Below are positions 15,911-24,592 of a stretch of DNA of 64,000 nt, piece after piece. This DNA comes from Thiodiazotropha sp040507225 (GTDB lineage Bacteria; Pseudomonadota; Gammaproteobacteria; Chromatiales; Chromatiaceae), in the NCBI GenBank assembly GCA_040507225.1, contig JBEVVG010000001.1, positions 620,001 through 684,000 on the forward strand, in the 5' to 3' direction. Position numbers and translations under genes: made by a program. The notes below the pieces were generated by a model. It saw only the letters and a list, made by a program, of their open reading frames with translations. It was not told where the DNA came from and made no database searches. Each line of letters begins with the position of its first letter. The stretch's first letter is position 1.

Positions 15911-18007
15911 ATGAAAAGGTCAACAACCATGAATGCCAAGATCAAACCGATTATCTTAGCCTGTGCGCTCTCGTCGCTCGCAGGGCCGGCCATGGCCCTC
16001 ACCGACACTTACCTGATCGCCAAGGAGTTCACCAAGACCCTGCCGGGCGGTACCCAGGTGACCATGTGGGGCTATGCACTGGACGTGGACGGTCTGTGCT
16101 ACGGGACCACCCCGATCGCGGATCGTCGCACCAGCCCGGACTGTCTCGACCCGGTCGCCACGGCGCCGGGCCCCGAAATCGTCCTGCCGCCGGGAGAGAC
16201 CGACGCCCGGATATTCCTCACCAACCTGCTGCCGGTGCCGAGCTCCGTATTCATGACCGGTCAAAAGCGGCCCTTTTCGAACCTCACCAGCAACGGGCCG
16301 ACCTGGAACGATGGCTCGGTGGGCAGTCGCACCAGCGCGACCCAGAAGATGCGCTCCTATGGGCGTGAGGCCGGACCCAACGGCGGTCGTCGCGCCTATG
16401 TATGGCGGCCCAACCGTGCCACCGCGATCGACAACGAGGGCGGCACCTTCATCTACTACTCCGGTACCGAACCGCAGAAACAGATGTACATGGGACTCTA
16501 CGGAGCGGTCACCAAGACCGCCGCCGCAGGCGAAATCTACACCGGTGTGCCCTATGTCAACGAGCAGATCCTGTTCTACAGCGACATCGATCCGGCGCAT
16601 AACGCAGCGGTCGCCGCCGGGGACCCGAACTACACCCCGATCGACTACCAGGCCAGCTGGTTCCTGGTCAACGGCGAACCCTACACGGCCGGCAGCCTGC
16701 CCACTCCCATGGGAATGGCCAGCGAGCCCACCCTGCTGCGTTTTCTGAGCGTCTCCAGTGAGAAGCACGTCCCGGTGATTCAGGGCATGCACGGTTCGAT
16801 TCACGCGGAAGACGGCATCCCCTACAACTGGCAGGACAGCGCCACCGGAACCGTGACGCCGGCCCCGATCGAGCAGTACTCTGTCGACCTGCCGCCCCTG
16901 AAGACCAAGGACGTGATCATCGCCGCGCCCGCCGAGGGCACCTATGCGGTGTATGATGGCAACGGCTACATGACCAATCCGAGTGATCCGGAGAACCCGG
17001 ACATCGGTGACGAGATCGGCGGCATGCTGACCTTCCTGAGCTTCGAACCGGTGCCCAACCAGCCCCCGGTGGCCACGCCAGATGAGCTGACGGTGGTATT
17101 CGCTCCGGGCGCATTGCCCGGTTCCGGTTATACCGGCCTGGTGAATGTACTGGCCAATGACAGTGATCCGGAAGGTGGCAACGTGGTGCTGATCGATTGG
17201 GACAGCACCTCCACCATAGGCGGTGGGGTCAGCTGTAACAATACCCAGGGTGACGCCGGGGAAGGCGAATGCACCTTCACCCCGGATGCCTATGTCGACG
17301 GCGCAACGGGCACATTCAGCTATACCGTCCGGGATGACGTGGACCTGACCGCGAGCGCCCAGGTGACCCTCACCCTGGCCGAAAACCAGGCGCCGGTGCC
17401 GGTAGATGACACGGTGAGCACCGATGACGGGGTCGCGGCCGATTTCAACGTCCTGGCCAATGACACGGACAGTGAGACCGATCCGCTGCAGATGGTGACC
17501 CTGGATACCGCCGGTATCGTTGAAGGTCTGTTGCTGTGCAACAGCGGCACCGGGGACTGTACCTATACACCGCCCGCCGCCAGCACCGCCTCGGTCTATC
17601 CTCTGGTGGAAACCTTCACCTATACCCTGACGGACGGTTTCACCCTGGAGACTGCGACCAGCGCAAGCGTCACCATCACCGTGAATGCCCCGGTCGTGGC
17701 GCCGGTATTCGAAGCGGCGCCTGACGGCTATACCATGGACCAGGATACCGTGCTGAGCGTGGATGCGCTGAGTGGTGTGCTGAGTAACGATACCTTCAGT
17801 AACGCCACCACGGAGGCCCAACTGGTGACCGGGCCGCTCAACGATCCGGCTTTCGTGCTCAATCCTGACGGCTCCTTCACCTATACCCCCACTACCGGGT
17901 TCAGCGGTGATGACAGCTTCACCTATCACCTCAACGATGCCGGTACCCTGAGTGCCGACGTGCTGGTCACCATCACGGTGTCGGCGCCGGCCGCAGCGGC
18001 TAACTGA
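15911..18007 (+). CDS. ligand-poor cupredoxin protein with C-terminal cadherin-like repeats
   Basis: Exported protein of 698 residues. Signal peptide ends near PAMA (residue 29); a second ATG at 15929 is possible. Seen: residues about 30-375 look like two more cupredoxin domains of the same series (for example IVLPPGETDARIFLTNLL, GGTFIYYSG and KQMYMGLYGAV), but no HxH or HCH motif is present, so they should not bind catalytic copper. Residues about 385-698 form three cadherin-like/VCBS-type repeats marked by VLANDSDPEGG, VLANDTDSETD and VLSNDTFSN. With the two preceding genes it makes six cupredoxin domains, the number found in ceruloplasmin and in MnxG-type oxidases. Inferred role: a structural subunit or surface anchor of the oxidase. 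Confidence 0.8.
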   Translation: MKRSTTMNAKIKPIILACALSSLAGPAMALTDTYLIAKEFTKTLPGGTQVTMWGYALDVDGLCYGTTPIADRRTSPDCLDPVATAPGPEIVLPPGETDARIFLTNLLPVPSSVFMTGQKRPFSNLTSNGPTWNDGSVGSRTSATQKMRSYGREAGPNGGRRAYVWRPNRATAIDNEGGTFIYYSGTEPQKQMYMGLYGAVTKTAAAGEIYTGVPYVNEQILFYSDIDPAHNAAVAAGDPNYTPIDYQASWFLVNGEPYTAGSLPTPMGMASEPTLLRFLSVSSEKHVPVIQGMHGSIHAEDGIPYNWQDSATGTVTPAPIEQYSVDLPPLKTKDVIIAAPAEGTYAVYDGNGYMTNPSDPENPDIGDEIGGMLTFLSFEPVPNQPPVATPDELTVVFAPGALPGSGYTGLVNVLANDSDPEGGNVVLIDWDSTSTIGGGVSCNNTQGDAGEGECTFTPDAYVDGATGTFSYTVRDDVDLTASAQVTLTLAENQAPVPVDDTVSTDDGVAADFNVLANDTDSETDPLQMVTLDTAGIVEGLLLCNSGTGDCTYTPPAASTASVYPLVETFTYTLTDGFTLETATSASVTITVNAPVVAPVFEAAPDGYTMDQDTVLSVDALSGVLSNDTFSNATTEAQLVTGPLNDPAFVLNPDGSFTYTPTTGFSGDDSFTYHLNDAGTLSADVLVTITVSAPAAAAN

Positions 18008-18035
18008 GCGGGCAGGGTGTTGAGACAGCAGTACG

Positions 18036-18080
18036 ACTCCCCGGTAAACGGTCCCGTTTGGGAACCGTTTACCGGGGAGT
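18036..18080 (+). other. strong intercistronic stem-loop after the third cupredoxin gene
   Basis: ACTCCCCGGTAAACGGT (18036-18052) is perfectly complementary to ACCGTTTACCGGGGAGT (18064-18080), a 17-bp stem extended by CCC/GGG after a one-base bulge. No T run follows. It sits 28 bases after the stop at 18007. It could protect the upstream messenger from 3' decay or partly terminate transcription, separating the oxidase genes from those downstream. Confidence 0.65.
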
Positions 18081-18114
18081 GCCAGGCAGTAAGATCGATG
18101 AAGGTGTACCTGCG

Positions 18115-18693
18115 ATGAGCAATTCGGAATTATCTGACGACAACAAGCAACAGGAAGGGGAGTATCAGCCCGGGGGCAACCCGCTGCTGATCATCCTCGC
18201 CCTGGCCTTTGGAGTATTGCTGTTTTACGGCTTCACATCCCTGGCTCAGGCCTCATCCGAGACCCAGCAGGCTCCCGCGAAACCGAAATGGCAGCCCCCG
18301 GTGGCGCAAAAAGTCACCTTGCCGGCCCTGGTTTCCGAGGAAAAGGCCCGGGAAATCGCCGACCGCTGGGGTATCGAGCTCGTCAGCCTCAGATTGACCG
18401 CCGCCGGGTACATGATCGACTTCAGATTTAGAGTACTGGATGTGGACAAATCCAGGGTGTTTTTCAGCAGTGAAGTGAAACCTCAACTGCTGGTCGAGAA
18501 ATCGAATGCTAAACTACCGGTACCCATGGCGGCAAAAGTGGGTGCCTTTCGCACGACCGACCGGGGCCGGAACATCAAGCCCAATAAGACCTATTACATC
18601 GTCTTCGCGAATCCGGATGCGCATGTGAAATCCGGAGAGACCGTCACCATGATGGTGGGAGAGTTCAAGGAGGCGCACCTGGTCGTGAACTGA
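18115..18693 (+). CDS. unrecognised membrane-anchored periplasmic protein
   Basis: Not recognised as a known family. ATG 18115 is preferred over an upstream GTG-like start at 18058 that would run through the stem-loop; AAGGTG precedes it by eight bases. Seen: 192 residues, a polar N-terminus, one membrane helix at about residues 24-43 (LLIILALAFGVLLFYGF), then a Pro/Ala linker and a mixed alpha/beta domain of about 120 residues with an EEKAREIADRWG helix. No cysteine or clear metal motif. Its place between the oxidase genes and the copper chaperone suggests an assembly or anchoring role, but this is inference from position. Confidence 0.7.
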   Translation: MSNSELSDDNKQQEGEYQPGGNPLLIILALAFGVLLFYGFTSLAQASSETQQAPAKPKWQPPVAQKVTLPALVSEEKAREIADRWGIELVSLRLTAAGYMIDFRFRVLDVDKSRVFFSSEVKPQLLVEKSNAKLPVPMAAKVGAFRTTDRGRNIKPNKTYYIVFANPDAHVKSGETVTMMVGEFKEAHLVVN

Positions 18694-18763
18694 TGCGGCG
18701 GAACCTCCCGGGAGAGCCCGGTATTGTCGTCTTTTTACCTACCCGAGAGAGAAAAAGGATCCT

Positions 18764-21700
18764 ATGATAACCAGGAAATTCGCCTCACTGATCGCGGTCG
18801 TTGGGTTGGCCCTGTCCTTCAACAGTTCCGCAGCGGTAACCGTCTACTGTTGCGACGCCAATGCAGAGGCCCAATTCATTCAGGATCTGGCCAGTCTCAA
18901 TGGCGGCTCCGTGGACATGACCTCGGAGAGCTTCGAATCCACGGTCTGGGCCGGAACCCGGGGCGTTTTTCCAGCTCTCAACGTGGCCAGCCAGGGCATC
19001 ACCTGGGCGGCCAATCCATCGGTCACCTCCGGTCTCCTCACCGGCAGCGGCGCCCATGACGGCAGTTACCGTCTGTACGCAGCAGTCGAGGCGGGCAGCG
19101 CGACCCATCCGGTGCCGGATGCGATCTCTTTCGATGCGGGCAGCATCACCCTCTATGGCGTGGGTGGCTGGTTCTATAGCGGCGCCGGCGCCCAGCTCGG
19201 CTTCACCACCAATGGCGGCACGGTTGATTTCACCGGCGCCCAGGCCTCGGTGCTCGACTGGACCTTTCTCGGGTTTATCGACGATGCCGGCTTCTCCACC
19301 CTGGTGATCCAGGCAGTTGACGAGGGAGGGGCCGAGCCGAATATCTTCTTCTCCGACGATTTTACCCTGGGAGGAGAGGCCGGTGCCTTTCCCGGGCAAA
19401 AATTGCAGTTCAGCGCCTTCGACTACAGCGTCAACGAAAGCGCGGGCAGCGTCAGCATCAGCGTCACCCGCAGCGGAGGCAGCAGCGGTTCGGTGTCGAT
19501 CGATTACGCGACGACCGCCGAGGGAAGCGCAACTGCCGGGCAGGATTACACGGCTGCCAGCGGCACCCTGACCTTTGCCGAGGGTGAAACCCAACAACAG
19601 TTCACTGTTCCGATCCTGGATGACGCCATCTACGAGGGGGATGAAACCATCGGACTGCAGTTGAGCGGTGATGCGGTGGGGGTATTGAATACCGCGGTGG
19701 TGACGATCAGCGAAAATGATCCTCAGCCGGTGGGCTCAGTGGGCTTCAGCGGCGCCCAGTACCGGGTCGCGGAAGACGCCGGCAGCCTCAGCATTACGGT
19801 GCAGCGTAACGATGGCGACATGGGCGCGGGTTCAATCGATTATGCCACTGCCGATTCCACCGCCGTGGCCGGTTCCGACTATACCTCCACGAGCGGGACC
19901 TTGAGTTTTGCGGATGGCCAGATCAGCGCCAGCTTCAGTGTGCCGATCAGCAACGACTCGGTTTCGGAAGGTCTGGAAAGCTTCGTCGTCACCCTCAGCA
20001 ATCCGCTCAGTGTGAGCCTGGGCGGCGTCGATTACACCGAGGTGCAGATCCTGGATGATGAGCCGGTGCTCAGCGGGGGCAGCTTTCAATTCAGCGGCAC
20101 CGACTACTCGGTGAGTGAATCGGCGGGGCAGATCAGCCTGCCGGTCACCCGGATCAACGGTTCCACCGGCAGCATCAGTCTGGCATGCGGCAGCGCGGAT
20201 TCCACGGCGCTTGCCGGCAGCGACTATACCACCACCCAGGCGACCCTGACCTTTGCCGAGGGCGAGACGCTGAAGACCTGCGTGATCCCGATCCTCAACG
20301 ACACCAGCTATGAAAACGACGAGACCTTCATGGTCAGTCTCAGCGGCCTTTCGGGCAACGGGGTGCTGGGGACACCGACCCTTGCCCTGGTCAGCATCCT
20401 GGACGATGACCCGGTACCCGCGGCAGGCAGCCTGCAGTTCAGCCTGACGGAATTCAGTCACAGCGAGGATGGCGGATCGGCCACCCTTTCGATCACCCGC
20501 ACCGGGGGAACATCCGGGGCGGTGAGTGTCGCCTATGCCACCGCAGACGGCACCGCAGTGGCCGGTGATGACTACACTGCGGCCAGCGGAACCCTGTCTC
20601 TGGCCAGCGGGGTGGCCAGCGCTTCATTCACGGTCAGTCTGATCGATGACAGTGCCTACGAAGGTGATGAAACCGTCGCGCTGAGCCTCAGCCAACCCAC
20701 CGGCGGGGCGGTACTCGGTGACAATGCCAGCGCGACCCTGACCATCGAGGACGATGATCAGCCGCCGGCTTCGGGCGCCCTGGGATTCAGTCTCGGAGAG
20801 TTTTCCGCCGAGGAGTTCGACGGCAGCGTGACCATTACCGTGACCCGGGAAGGGGGCAGCAGCGGAACCGCCCAGGTCAATTACGCGACCTCGGATGACA
20901 CCGCCACAGCCGGCAGCGATTACGAGGTCGCCAGCGGGACCCTGAGTTTTGCAGACGGTGAACTCAGCCAGGAGTTTCAGGTTACGCTCAACGACGATGC
21001 GGTCTACGAGGGTTCTGAAACCTTCCGGGTGAGCCTCAGCAACGTGTTTGGCGCCGTGCTTGGCAGCAATTCGAGTGTGCTGGTGCGTCTCGGCGACGAT
21101 GATGACCCACCGGCTGCCGGTTCGCTCGAGTTGACCCAGAGTACCTACTCGGTCAGCGAGAACGGCACTAGTGTGACCCTCAGTGTGGGCCGCAGCGGGG
21201 GTTCCAGCGGGGCCATCAGTGTGGATTACGCCACCCGGGACGGCTCCGCGATCGCGGAATCCGATTACAGCTTCGCCACCGGAAGACTCAGCTTTGCCGA
21301 TGGTGAAACCGCAAGCCAAAGCATTGAGGTGCCGATTCTCGATGACAGCGTGCTGGAGGGGGACGAGGTGTTTCAGGTGGCGTTGAGCAATGTGCAGGGT
21401 GGCGCGGTGGTCGGTCCTCTGAATGAGGCGCTGGTGACCATCACGGATGATGACACGGAATCTGCGGTCTCGATCATCGGCTTTCAGCTGCCGGCGCAAT
21501 CCGTGGGTGAAGCGGATGGCTCCCTTGATGTCACAATTCTGCGCAGCGACAGTTTCAGCGGTGTGTTGAGCGTGGACCTCTCGGCCAGTTCTGACAGTGC
21601 CGTGGATGGCACCGATTACAGTATTACCACCGGGACAATCGAGTTCGCCGACGGCGAGCAGAGCAAGACCGTCATTCTGCAAATTATCGACAACGCCGTC

Positions 21701-21979
21701 GAAGACGGCGACAAGACCCTGATCCTGAGCCTCAGCAATCTGACCGGTGACGGTACCCTGGACAGTGCTGCGAGCAGCATGGTGATTACCATCGCCGATG
21801 ATGATGGCGCGGCGCCGCCACCCACGGATGGTGGGGATACCGGGGGTGACAGTGGCGGCGGTGGCGGCGGCGGGTCCCTGGATCCCTGGCTGCTGATCGC
21901 GCTGCTGAGCCTGATGCTGATGGCCCGCGGGCGAGAATTTTACAACCTAACCAGAAATGTGTGTCGGAGTCGTTACTGA
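18764..21979 (+). CDS. secreted Calx-beta repeat protein with GlyGly-CTERM-like sorting tail
   Basis: Exported protein of 1071 residues. Seen: signal peptide (cleavage near SSAA, residue 23), an N-terminal beta-rich domain (about 25-200), then seven Calx-beta repeats of about 115 residues starting near 207, 326, 443, 560, 672, 787 and 904. Each has an FSxxxYSVxE opening and a DDxxYEGDE-type acidic strand that normally binds calcium. The C-terminus is Gly-rich (six glycines), then SLDPWLLIALLSLMLMARGR, which resembles GlyGly-CTERM sorting signals processed by rhombosortase. An unusual 14-residue tail follows the basic end. Proteins with such tails are commonly type II secretion substrates, which fits the gsp operon at 30-40 kb. 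Likely a calcium-bound surface or matrix protein. Confidence 0.85.
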   Translation: MITRKFASLIAVVGLALSFNSSAAVTVYCCDANAEAQFIQDLASLNGGSVDMTSESFESTVWAGTRGVFPALNVASQGITWAANPSVTSGLLTGSGAHDGSYRLYAAVEAGSATHPVPDAISFDAGSITLYGVGGWFYSGAGAQLGFTTNGGTVDFTGAQASVLDWTFLGFIDDAGFSTLVIQAVDEGGAEPNIFFSDDFTLGGEAGAFPGQKLQFSAFDYSVNESAGSVSISVTRSGGSSGSVSIDYATTAEGSATAGQDYTAASGTLTFAEGETQQQFTVPILDDAIYEGDETIGLQLSGDAVGVLNTAVVTISENDPQPVGSVGFSGAQYRVAEDAGSLSITVQRNDGDMGAGSIDYATADSTAVAGSDYTSTSGTLSFADGQISASFSVPISNDSVSEGLESFVVTLSNPLSVSLGGVDYTEVQILDDEPVLSGGSFQFSGTDYSVSESAGQISLPVTRINGSTGSISLACGSADSTALAGSDYTTTQATLTFAEGETLKTCVIPILNDTSYENDETFMVSLSGLSGNGVLGTPTLALVSILDDDPVPAAGSLQFSLTEFSHSEDGGSATLSITRTGGTSGAVSVAYATADGTAVAGDDYTAASGTLSLASGVASASFTVSLIDDSAYEGDETVALSLSQPTGGAVLGDNASATLTIEDDDQPPASGALGFSLGEFSAEEFDGSVTITVTREGGSSGTAQVNYATSDDTATAGSDYEVASGTLSFADGELSQEFQVTLNDDAVYEGSETFRVSLSNVFGAVLGSNSSVLVRLGDDDDPPAAGSLELTQSTYSVSENGTSVTLSVGRSGGSSGAISVDYATRDGSAIAESDYSFATGRLSFADGETASQSIEVPILDDSVLEGDEVFQVALSNVQGGAVVGPLNEALVTITDDDTESAVSIIGFQLPAQSVGEADGSLDVTILRSDSFSGVLSVDLSASSDSAVDGTDYSITTGTIEFADGEQSKTVILQIIDNAVEDGDKTLILSLSNLTGDGTLDSAASSMVITIADDDGAAPPPTDGGDTGGDSGGGGGGGSLDPWLLIALLSLMLMARGREFYNLTRNVCRSRY

Positions 21980-22020
21980 GCGACCGCTGGTAACGATCCG
22001 ATCGACGGGGGAGAAGTCTA

Positions 22021-22779
22021 ATGGACTGCAAAACAGGAAAAACAAAAAAACGCCAGGGATGGAGGCGGGCCTTACTGGGTCTGGCCCTGCTGCCCGGGGT
22101 GTGTGCCGCCTGGGAGGCGGCACGCTTCGACGCAAACAGCCAGTTGCCGTTCAAGCTCGACTGCGTGACCCGACCCGCTGCAGCGGTGTCCGAAGCTCCT
22201 CAGGCGCGCTTCCAGGTTGCCATGAACGACATGGATCATGCGGCTCACGACCATCATGCGCATCATAAGATGATGATGAACCAGAGTGGTTATCAGGTGA
22301 AGCAGGCCCGTTACTCGGTGCCGGACGTTGACCTTACATCGCACCTGGGAGACACGGTTAATCTGCCTGAATTGCTGGCCATGGAACGTCCGGTGATGTT
22401 GAACTTCATTTTCACCACCTGCACCACCATCTGCCCGGTACTCTCCGCCAGCTTCCATCAGGTGCAGAGCCTGCTGGGCGAGGATAGCGAAGTGGCGATG
22501 ATCTCCATCACCATCGATCCGGAGTACGACACCCCGGAACGCCTCAGGGCCTATGCGGAGCGTTTCAGGGCCGGGGACGAATGGACCTTCTACACCGGCA
22601 GCTACGAGGATGTGGTCGCGGTTGAAAAAGCCTTCGACATCTTTCGCGGCTCGAAGATGAATCATGAGCCGATTACCCTGATTCGCGGTCAGGGGACCAC
22701 GGAATGGAAGCGCATCGATGGCCTGGCCAGTGCCGAAGACATCGTGCAGGAGTATCACAAAACCATGATGCAGCACTGA
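22021..22779 (+). CDS. SCO1/SenC/PrrC-family copper chaperone
   Basis: Thioredoxin-fold copper-binding protein that delivers copper to oxidases in the periplasm. Seen: 252 residues, a basic N-terminus and hydrophobic export signal (about 15-30), a His/Met-rich stretch at 69-87 (MDHAAHDHHAHHKMMM) likely to bind copper, then the SCO core with FTTCTTICP (Cys134, Cys138) and the third copper ligand His215 in KMNHEPITLI. ATG at 22021 is preceded by GGGGGAG. Position after three cupredoxin genes strongly suggests that it metallates their products. A role for cytochrome c oxidase is possible in general, but no cox genes are nearby. Confidence 0.92.
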   Translation: MDCKTGKTKKRQGWRRALLGLALLPGVCAAWEAARFDANSQLPFKLDCVTRPAAAVSEAPQARFQVAMNDMDHAAHDHHAHHKMMMNQSGYQVKQARYSVPDVDLTSHLGDTVNLPELLAMERPVMLNFIFTTCTTICPVLSASFHQVQSLLGEDSEVAMISITIDPEYDTPERLRAYAERFRAGDEWTFYTGSYEDVVAVEKAFDIFRGSKMNHEPITLIRGQGTTEWKRIDGLASAEDIVQEYHKTMMQH

Positions 22780-22952
22780 GGAATCGTGACGCCTGATTCT
22801 GAGTGGGGATACGTCTTGATCATGAAAACCGGTTACTGCTGCCGTCGCCCCGGACCGAGTGTCACGGGAACATCCGTTAAGGGCCGCAAGCCTCGTGAAT
22901 TCGCCGCCGGCAGCCGGGTGCTGCCCGGGGATCACGCTCAGGGCGGACCCTC

Positions 22953-24572
22953 ATGAATCGCTGGAATCGCCTGACCCTGCTCGGGCTGCTGAGCTGCCTG
23001 AGCCTGTTTTATGCAACCCGGCTGTACAACGCTGAAATCGACAGCGAACAGTATCGCCTGGGCAAGCAACTCTACTCCCAGGGTATCCTCCCCAATGGCC
23101 AGCAGGTCAAGGCCGTGGTTCAGGGGGACATCGCGGTGCAGGGTGATCAGCTGATCTGCGAGACCTGTCATCGCCGCAGCGGCATGGGATCGACCGAGGG
23201 CCAGGAAGTGGTTCCTGCGATCGCCGGACACATCCTGTTCAATCCGTTGCAACTGCCCACCAGCAAACCACCGGCCCCGCCGGTGTATCGCCCGGCCTAT
23301 ACCCGAGAAACCCTGTTGCGGGCTGTGACTCAGGGCATCGATGCCAATGGCCAGCCGCTCAACCCGTTTATGCCCCGTTATGAGATCGACGGGCCGGCCC
23401 TGGACGTGTTGATGAGCTATCTCGATACCCTGTCCCAGTCCATCTCCCCGGGAGTGAGCGACACTGAGATACATTTCGCCACCATCGTGCTGGACTCGAA
23501 CCCGCCGGAGGAGAACCAGGCGCTGCTGGATGTCATGCAGCACTACTTCGAGCAGAAGAACGTCGAAACCCGCTACGAGTCCAAGCGGGCGGAGAACGCA
23601 CCCTGGCACAAGGAGTGGCTGTTCAAGCCCTATCGCAAGTGGCATTTGCATACCTGGCGTCTCAGCGGCGATCAATCCGGCTGGGCGAAGCAGTTGCAGG
23701 CCTACATGCTGGAGCAGCCGGTATTTGCGGTGATCAACGGACTGGTGCCGGAAGGCTGGCCGAAAATCCACGCATTCTGTGAGGACAGTGCCTTGCCCTG
23801 CCTGTTTCCCACCACCCGCGAGCCGGAGCTGGGGAGCCTGGGATTCTATGATTTCTACCTGGACCGGGGCGTGGCTCAGGATGCCGAGGCGCTCGCCTCG
23901 CATCTCTCCAACACCCCGGAGGTGACCCAGTTTTACGATCCAGAGGACACCCTGAGCCGGAAGGCTGCAGAGCACTTCCGCAGCTTGATGAGCACTGCCG
24001 GCGGCAAGGTACATGATGTGCCGCTCGAGCGGCTGGAGCAGCAGGATTCAGCCGGTTATGCAGGCACCCTGGTGGCCTGGACGGACCGCTCGGCCACCCA
24101 GAAACTGTTGCACTCACTCGATCAAACAAAACCTGAAACAACCGCCCCGGTTTACCTCTCGACCCGTTTTTACGGCACCCGGACCGATGCACTGGGTGAG
24201 GCCTGGCGTGACCTGGTTCGCTTCGTCCACTGTGCAGAGATGCCTGACAGGCTCGCTCATCACCTGTTGCGATCCACGGGCTGGTTCAAATCCAAACGTA
24301 TTTACAATCCGAACGCCCGGGAAATCCAGGCCAACGCCTATTTCGCCCTGAAGGCGGCGGGGGATGCTCTGAAACAGATTCGCGGCTACTTCTACCGGGA
24401 CTATTTCATCGAAAAAATTGAGCATATGGTCGATGATCTGCCTTATACTTCCATATATCCCCGGGTGAGCATGGCCCCGGGCCAGCGCTTCGCTTCGAGA
24501 GGTTTCTACATTGCTAAAGTCGATGGGCAGGGCGGTAATCTGGTGCGAATCACGGAGTGGAAGGCACCCTGA
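22953..24572 (+). CDS. cytochrome c domain fused to a periplasmic-binding-protein-like domain
   Basis: Exported protein of 539 residues. Seen: one N-terminal hydrophobic segment (about 6-22), a single haem-binding CETCH motif at 69-73 with a likely axial Met140 in NPFMPRYEI, and then about 370 residues (165-535) with the pattern of the type 1 periplasmic ligand-binding fold used by branched-chain amino acid receptors (Peripla_BP_6-like): QALLDVMQHYFEQKNVE, AVINGLVP and TLVAWTDRSATQKLL. A haem domain joined to a ligand-receptor fold is unusual. It lies 20 bases upstream of the membrane kinase-like gene, so it may be that protein's periplasmic redox/ligand sensor. It could instead accept electrons from the oxidase. 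Confidence 0.78.
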   Translation: MNRWNRLTLLGLLSCLSLFYATRLYNAEIDSEQYRLGKQLYSQGILPNGQQVKAVVQGDIAVQGDQLICETCHRRSGMGSTEGQEVVPAIAGHILFNPLQLPTSKPPAPPVYRPAYTRETLLRAVTQGIDANGQPLNPFMPRYEIDGPALDVLMSYLDTLSQSISPGVSDTEIHFATIVLDSNPPEENQALLDVMQHYFEQKNVETRYESKRAENAPWHKEWLFKPYRKWHLHTWRLSGDQSGWAKQLQAYMLEQPVFAVINGLVPEGWPKIHAFCEDSALPCLFPTTREPELGSLGFYDFYLDRGVAQDAEALASHLSNTPEVTQFYDPEDTLSRKAAEHFRSLMSTAGGKVHDVPLERLEQQDSAGYAGTLVAWTDRSATQKLLHSLDQTKPETTAPVYLSTRFYGTRTDALGEAWRDLVRFVHCAEMPDRLAHHLLRSTGWFKSKRIYNPNAREIQANAYFALKAAGDALKQIRGYFYRDYFIEKIEHMVDDLPYTSIYPRVSMAPGQRFASRGFYIAKVDGQGGNLVRITEWKAP

Positions 24573-24592
24573 ATCGGTAGCCGGGGCTGCCG

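Noticed and set aside
15956..17929. A 657-codon minus-strand frame under the third cupredoxin gene
   Set aside because: Same reason: no motif, skewed composition, and the plus-strand frame is clearly coding.
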